Source: Stenogyne calaminthoides (lineage: Eukaryota; Streptophyta; Magnoliopsida; Lamiales; Lamiaceae). From it: a stretch of 64,000 nucleotides of DNA. The DNA lies in the NCBI GenBank assembly GCA_037126765.1, contig JBBCBC010000007.1:27537667-27601666 (forward strand). Reading direction: 5' to 3'. The position numbers and the translations under genes are program-made. The notes under the pieces were generated by a model. The model saw only the letters and a program-made list of their open reading frames with translations. It did not search any database and was not told the origin of the DNA. Positions 57,972-64,000 of this stretch are shown here, in pieces. Position 1 is the stretch's first letter. Each line of letters begins with the position of its first letter.

Positions 57972-59786
57972 TGTTGAGAGATGATTTAAATAAAATGTTT
58001 TGATTAGATCCCAAAAACTCTGATTATGACATGTATCAGAACAACTGGATAGATAAGGATCAGGTTTTCTATAGGTGTTAGGATCAGGATTATCTGCATC
58101 ATGTATAGTCAAGTAGATATAGATCAGGATGGTTAGAATTACTTTATTTTCCCTGAAGAAATAAGAAAATTCTGAAGACATAGAAGGTCTAGAAGTCTCA
58201 GAAAAATATTGAAAGAACGAAAAGCCCTGAAGACTGAAGATTCTAAAGACTGAAGATCTTGAAGACCGAAGATCCTGAAGATTGTTTTGTATTGACACAT
58301 AAAGACCCTGAACAACTATTTCAGAGTAAATAGTGCTTTTTTGTTCATTCTTAGTACAAACAAAGAGAATACTACTCATTTGTGGACATTAAGGAACATA
58401 TCAGATCAGTATAGTTGACCTATAAAGAGCCATTTTGTTTGTCTTTATTCAAAGGAAGACTTTGACCAATAAGGAGGCGACAACAACGTACTTTACTGAC
58501 ACCGAAAGTGACTTTTCACTGAGAAAATGTCAGGACTGATATCTTCCAGTTCACAGAAAGTGGTGATTGGCTGTTTGGCTATGTATTACCCAAACCATGT
58601 AAGGGCACGTTTAAACCCTAATTGTAGCCGCTTACCACTAACCAAAAGAGGAAACCCTTGATACTATCTCTTCCAACGAATAGTTTTTCAAGAGTAACCC
58701 TTAAGTGAGTTGCCTATAAATACCAGTGACCTTCTCCATTGCAAGGTTATGGGAAATCAAGCAACTCCAGAGCTCATTCGTATTCTTGCACTTGAAGCAC
58801 TCGAAAAACCTAAGGTTTCCCAAGTGTTTCACATTGAAGAGAGCTTATTTACTAAGCCTAGAATTGTTAAGTATCCAAAGCTTAGTAAGATATATCCTAG
58901 CCTTTGAATCTATTCTTATTGTAAAAGGATATCTCACCATAGTTGGAAACCAATCAAACCCAAACCCTATTGTTAGGTAGTTTGAGTGTGTGATTGTTGG
59001 AGAGAAAGAGTTGTAAAGAGTTAGTAAGCTACAGTGTAGTTTAGCCTGAAAACTCTAGAGAAGAAGTTAGTAAGCTGTTTAAGACAGTCTGAAAGCATGT
59101 GTGTGTTTGAGTTAGTAAGTTGTAGTAGTTCAGCCTGAAAACTCTTAGTGGAAAGTTAGTAAGCAACAAAGTTCTATCTGAAAGCTTGAGGAAGTAGTAG
59201 TAGTGAGTTAAGGAATTTCTCTGAGGATTAGAGAGAGTGGACGTAGGAGCTTTACCTCTGAACCACTATAATTTGTTGTGTTATTTGCTTTTTGCTTTGC
59301 ATTATAACTGTTGCATATTTTCACTGAAAGCATTGAGTTTTCTGATATTCAGTTGGAATCAATCCACTGAGCTCTCATTGAACTGATCACAGCCTTAACA
59401 ACTGATTTACTAAGGAAAGATTTTCAGCAAGATAAAACGAGTATAAACTCAGGGCCTACACATTCCGCACAATAGATAAGCTAGTATAGATAGTTTTCAA
59501 ACTGACCTATCTCTTCTGAGTAGTTAGTAAGATAGTTATCTACTCCAAGCTTATTTGGACTCTGATTTTAAAATCTCAGATCAGTTGGGCTAATCTGAAG
59601 CTACTGAAAGCTGCTCAGTATCATTGTCTCAATAGACTCTGACTCAGAGCAATTTGTGCTTCTCAGGGCTATTTCTCAGGACAACCTTACTCACTGATTT
59701 CAGTTTTATAAAAAAGTTTGAAAAATCACTGAACACGTGTATTCCCCCCCATACACGTGTAAGACTCGTTTACACCGGGACCAACA
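57972..59786 (+). repeat. 3' LTR of element A
   Basis: 1,815 bp, TGTTGAGAGATG...GGGACCAACA. TATA box TATAAATA at 58715-58722. ACACGTGT palindromes at 59733-59740 and 59753-59760 flank a C7 tract near the end. It is the same family as the B LTRs but clearly more diverged. The ORFs at 57906-58379 (minus) and 58710-58980 lie within it and are not genes. Confidence 0.92.
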
Positions 59787-60356
59787 CTGCCTTTTTGAAT
59801 TATTTCATGATTTTTAGTACTATATAAATAATTTTAAAAAATTATTTTCTAAAACTATGTCAAGCTGAAAATGATTCTTAAAGCTTTATCTTGCAAACAA
59901 TAATTTTGGGACTGCATTAATAAACTCCAATAGCCATTTTAATTAGTAAAACGCTCAATAAAAGTTACGAGTAAATAAAATCTTAAGAACAAAGTTTAAC
60001 GTCCACGTTAAACTTATGTATAATTTATTAAAATCAAGAGTAATTATGACGAGAACATGAAAATGTTGTGCTAGGTGAAGTGTTGCTCAAATCAAAGCTT
60101 GAACGATCTTCCGCCACGCTCGAAGCTCACAAATTGGTTTCAAGTTTGTAACTTTTCTTAAAACCTAACAAGGTGGGTGTCATTACTGTATTGCCTTGAA
60201 TGTTATAAGGACTGTTGGTGTATTATGAACTGAACTAAATAAAAACGAACCTATAATCAAGAATAAAAGAGTACATGATAATACAAGTATAAAAGAATAT
60301 AAGGTTCTAAAATTAAGCTTATGGTATAATATGATGATATGTGATATATGATATAA
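59787..60356. other. Flanking AT-rich DNA, no gene seen
   Basis: No coding or repeat structure is recognised. The first five bases (CTGCC) would be the right TSD of element A, but its left partner is lost with the 5' end. Confidence 0.5.
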
Positions 60357-60593
60357 GATAAAGGAGATGATGGAGATTGCATGTGGTAAGTCGTTACCAA
60401 TGATGTCCCACTATGATATAAAGGAGACGATGGGGGTGCATGTGGTAAATCGTCAACAATGTTGTTCCACTATGATATAAAGGAGACGACGGGGTTTGCA
60501 CGTGGTAAGTCGTTACTAATATGGTCCCACTATGATGTAAAAGAGACGACGAGGATTGCATGTGGTAAGTCGTTACCAATGTTGTCCCACTAT
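60357..60593. repeat. Four tandem copies of a 58-60 bp unit
   Basis: Units start at about 60357, 60415, 60474 and 60534. Each has the form GAT.TAAAGGAGACGA..G followed by TGCATGTGGTAAGTCGTTAC, ending TCCCACTAT. They differ at several positions each. The minus-strand ORF here (60394-60579) is a translation of the repeat. Confidence 0.9.
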
Positions 60594-62734
60594 CGATAAA
60601 GGTGATTCTAAGTTATTATTATCTGAACTATGAACAAGAGTGTACTACTAAGAACTCAAGCTATGAATTTGAATGTGTCATGCCCTAATTTTCATAAAAT
60701 GGACTTTCTAAAAAGTGGTTAAAATAACTAACTTGAGCACGACTAAATTTGAATTTCAAATCCCTAACAGTAAAGAACAACGACTATTATTTTAAAAATA
60801 CTTTTTTTAAACAGCGAAAACCGTCAATAATAATAAAATATGAAGTGGAAGACCTACGAACTTATTAAATAATAAATTTACTTGACAAAAATCAGAGCAT
60901 AAACATTAATTATTTTCTTAAAATAGAAATTAATTTAAAATACCAATTGTACTAAAACTTAACTATTAAATAAAATCTTCTTCGCATAAAACTTAATAAA
61001 GGACTAAAATTGTTATCAATCTTAAATAATAAACGACTTAAAATAGCATCATCCATCGCCTCTCCCCGCCATCAGCTCTTTAATCTAAAAAATGTTAAAT
61101 GAGGGGTGAGCGTGCAAGCACAATTAGTGGGTCCAAGTTATTCAATATTAAATGCTGAAAATAAATAATCAAGTAAATCAACTTAGTAAATCACATTCAG
61201 TTTGTCACATAAACTTTGCCACTTTGACATAAATACTTTGCCATAGAAACTTGCCATAGAAACATTGCCATAGAACTTGGGAGCACGGCAGATTAAACCT
61301 GAAGACCCGTTGGTCCCGGACCTCAATAAAGGCCCCTGACTATTAGACTTTGTCGAGCACGGCGGAATACACCCGAAGACCAGTCGGTCCCGAACCACAT
61401 TAGGGCCCCTAGCTATTAGTTACTTTGCCAACATAACATTTGCATAACATTGGGAAAATAATTCACATAGTAGATAACTAAATAATTTATTTAAAACATA
61501 TAACACCGAATACTACATGCAAAAGATCTCTACTAATCACTGTAGAGATTAAAGCAATAAAACCCCACCTGAAAATGTATGTCGTGGATGAAAATGGATG
61601 CATAAGCCTTAAAACTTATTTCTCGCAGTCATCAACACCTAACATAAAAATCATATCTACTTAGGAGATAAATCCTCAAATTAAAATAGCATAAATCCTA
61701 ATTAGAACTCTAAATTTAACAACACCCACCATAATTCTTAAACTTCTAATAAACTAATACTCCCTTTAGCCTAATCTGACATGATTTACTATCTTAATCT
61801 TTATGAATAAAATATCTAGCAAATATTTCAGTTAATATATCCCGAGCCGAATTCAATATACACAACAACAATCTGATCAAATCTCACATATTCCTAATGT
61901 ATAATGACATAAATCTTGTTTCTTCGCTCAATCCCATTTAATTAATTCCATAATTTATAACAACTTAGATAATGATTTTTTAAATCCAAATTACAATCCC
62001 AGCAGCCACTCTATACTATCATCTCTTAAATAATTCACCAAGCATTGATACTATTAAGAAGAGTTAATAAAATATTATCTCATGTATAATGTTCTTCAAA
62101 ATCTAAGCACCAACACTCACGTCACCTAATTCTCATGCTTCATGGAATAGGATTATTTATGGATAGTAACAACATATTTACAAAGTAATTAAACAAAATA
62201 GATGGAACGAGATGCCATGAGTTCTTGTTGAAGAAGAAATTGAATAAGATACCGTGAGTTCTTGCTGAGGAGATTAAATATAGGGTTTTAGAATGTGTAT
62301 ATGCGGATGTAAGTAATCTAGGGCACGTCTCATATAAATAGATTTATTTGGAATGGGCTTGGGCTTAAAAAGAGATATATAAGTGTAATTAAATTTTAAT
62401 TTTGGGCTTAAATAAATAAGGATTAGTATTTAAAATTTTATTTATATAGATATATAAAAAGAGCTTTGAGCTTGAATGAGATAAGCACTATAGAATTTAA
62501 ATATTAAAAAATGCTTTTGAATCCTTATCTCAAAATAATATAAATTATAATAATTTTATAAAAGAATAAGTTAAATAAATAATTAAAAGACATGTATATA
62601 AAAAGGGAAGATGAACAATTTTTGGCTAAAAAGTAAATGAGATTAAAGTCATTGAAAGTCACTCATTGACCATATTAATTTGGACGTTTCAAACTTGAAA
62701 GATTAAATCAAAACTTAATTTTGTGATAATTGAA
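60594..62734. other. Probable LTR-retrotransposon remnant, no gene
   Basis: A TGTCATGCCCTAATTTTC start at 60676 resembles plant gypsy LTR termini. A GC-richer unit of about 70 bp (GAGCACGGC.GA.TA.ACC, ending AGGGCCCCTGACTATTAG) is duplicated at about 61281-61345 and 61354-61419. On the minus strand a TATA-like TTTATATGAG is near 62330. No protein domain or second LTR was found, so the identity and boundaries are uncertain. Confidence 0.35.
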
Positions 62735-64000
62735 AGTTATGTAACAACCCAAAACCAAAAATTAAGATTTAATTCATAATCCAATAATGATTAAGTTAAA
62801 CGGGTTAATAAAAATATATTTGTGCGAAGTTTTTAATTTTGCAGGTGATGAACGAGCACTTTGAGCCAGAAGCACTTACTAGCACTATCTTAAATGATCA
62901 ATTGAAGGTTCGATTAATAAATAAATGGAATGAATAATTATTAATTAAGAAAATATGAAATTCAAAATAAGTCCTTAGTATGCCCGATTTTATCGTGTTG
63001 TTCATTTAATTTTTCAAAGCCAAAACCCGTACAAAAAAATACCGAATTTTGACTACGAAAACCATATCGCGTCTAAATTAAATTGGAGTACCAATTGGTA
63101 CTCCAAGAATAGCAAAAAATTGGATGATTTTCATGCTTAAATAGGTATTGTACTTTTACAACAAAACTCACACTCCACACCACCAACCACTCCTATCTCA
63201 TCACATCACCTCTCTTCACACCTCTTCTCCCCTTCACTCCATTTCAGTCGTCCCCAGCCCATCTATATATACCAACACTCCACTCAAGCTCACTTCCATC
63301 ATTTTTTCCAAAGTTTAGAGAGATAAAGTTAGAGAGAGGGAGAGAGTAGAGAAATGAGAGTGGAAGAAGAGGAATTTCCTCTCCTCTCTCCTCTTCTTCC
63401 AAATAGTGATCGGCGACCACCACCATGGCCAAGGAGGAGAACTTCATCCATCTTCTTTTAGCTAAGGGAAGGTCATTCAAATGGGTTATTAAAGAAGAGA
63501 GTAAACAAAGCCCCTAATCAATAAAGGTATAAGCAAAAACTTAATTTTTCTTTCTCTTCTTCAAATGGATGAATGATTGTTGTAATTGTGGTAGAAATGG
63601 CAAGACTAAGTAGTTTTCCCCATATCCCCTTGAGTTGTTATGTTTACTTGTTGATAAACTTGATGGTTGTGGTGATTAAAAACATGTGAACCCTATTTTT
63701 GTGGAAAATCGTTGCTCTAGTTATACTTGTTTTAAATTCATGAAATTTTACACGATTGAACCTCTTGAATCCTAGTTTAATCTGCAAAAATTTGGAGTCA
63801 TTTTGGACTTATGATTTTTACAAGGTTATATGGCATTCTGTCGTTTGTTAAACTGACAAATAAGCATATTAATTAAAAAGAAAAGAAAAGGGGTGGGCCC
63901 AAAAGTGACCCGAACAAGAAGATAGTGTCTATGGCCCAAAAGTGACCATGTAACGAAAAGGTACATTATAAAAAGAAGCTAGTCGTCTAGAGCAGTTGTA
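62735..64000 (+). other. Possible 5' part of another LTR, cut by the window end
   Basis: TGTAACAACCC at about 62736 is a common start of plant Ty3/gypsy LTRs. Downstream is GCCCGATTTTATCGTG, a TATA-like CTATATATACC near 63262, and a purine-rich GAGAGATAAAG...GAGAGAGG leader-like stretch. No coding region is seen in the window. The minus-strand ORF at 63244-63480 is unlikely to be real. Confidence 0.35.

Larger units (their letters stand above)
23206..59786 (+). mobile_element. Element A: 5'-truncated Ty1/copia (Sirevirus-like), split by element B
   Basis: Plus-strand copia sequence begins abruptly inside the GAG-pre-integrase/INT region (about 23206) and lacks the 5' LTR, gag and PR. It runs through INT, RT and RNase H (to 26117), a spacer, and the accessory ORF to 28668. 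There it is interrupted by element B (28669-56915, TSD CTCAT). It resumes at 56921 with the end of the accessory ORF, a PPT at 57958-57971 and the 3' LTR at 57972-59786. Coding parts carry several stops and frameshifts. Assignment to the Sirevirus lineage rests on the AAAAAGGGG-type PPT, the extra ORF, and the iMet PBS of its relatives B and C. Confidence 0.9.

Noticed and set aside
58710..58980. Plus-strand ORFs inside the element A LTR
   Set aside because: They lie around and downstream of the LTR TATA box, are unrelated to any domain, and are not kept open in the B and C LTRs.
60357..60593. CRISPR-like array
   Set aside because: Units are directly adjacent without unique spacers, in plant DNA. 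It is a minisatellite.
63244..63480. Minus-strand ORF of 78 codons
   Set aside because: It is antisense to a purine-rich leader-like stretch and has low complexity (EEEERGEE) with no domain.

Overview
This is eukaryotic plant nuclear DNA, most likely from a eudicot. It is AT-rich and has GT-AG introns, Stowaway MITEs (TIR CTCCCTCCGTCC), a CACTA transposon, and Ty1/copia elements with a plant initiator-Met-tRNA primer site. No bacterial gene organisation is visible. The only host gene I can support is a pectin methylesterase (PME) catalytic domain at 2-1813, cut by the left edge of the window. The rest is repeats and intergenic DNA. The exact species cannot be read from the sequence.

Layout. 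(1) 2-1813: PME, two exons. (2) 2472-17289: a 14.8-kb CACTA (En/Spm) element with TIR CACTACAGGAAAT, 3-bp duplication ATT, and dense subterminal GTGACGA/CGTCAC arrays. It carries a damaged TNPA-like (Transposase_24) gene, no recognisable TNPD transposase, a broken piece of a DExH-box RNA helicase gene, duplicated receptor-kinase-like exon pieces, three tRNA-like segments, a nested Stowaway MITE and a 199-bp palindrome. (3) 17290-23205: small repeats, namely a minisatellite split by a solo LTR, foldback/Mutator-like MITEs, TA microsatellites, and a second, inverted LTR related to the solo LTR. (4) 23206-59786: three Ty1/copia elements of one family nested in each other. Element A (+ strand, 5' truncated) is split at 28668/56916 by element B (- strand, TSD CTCAT). 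B is split at 34324/48922 by element C (- strand, TSD TTAAA). (5) 59787-64000: a 60-bp tandem repeat and remnants resembling other LTR elements, with no convincing gene.

The most interesting system is in the nested copia family. Gene order is LTR - iMet PBS - gag (CCHC) - PR - INT - RT - RNase H - about 0.6-kb spacer - a large extra ORF (about 1,180 codons in B) - PPT - LTR. The PPT, PBS and extra ORF fit the Sirevirus (SIRE/Maximus) lineage. The extra ORF is out of continuity with pol. All three copies carry a TATATAA box 105-140 bp upstream of its ATG, so I infer a private internal promoter. Its protein has a folded-looking N-terminal domain, an acidic low-complexity middle, coiled coils and a conserved C-terminal domain, with no obvious membrane segment. 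All three elements are mutated. B has lost the RT YVDD motif. Element C contains tracts in which CTGA/CAGA of its relatives is replaced by TCGA/CGA, which looks like a sequencing or consensus artefact.
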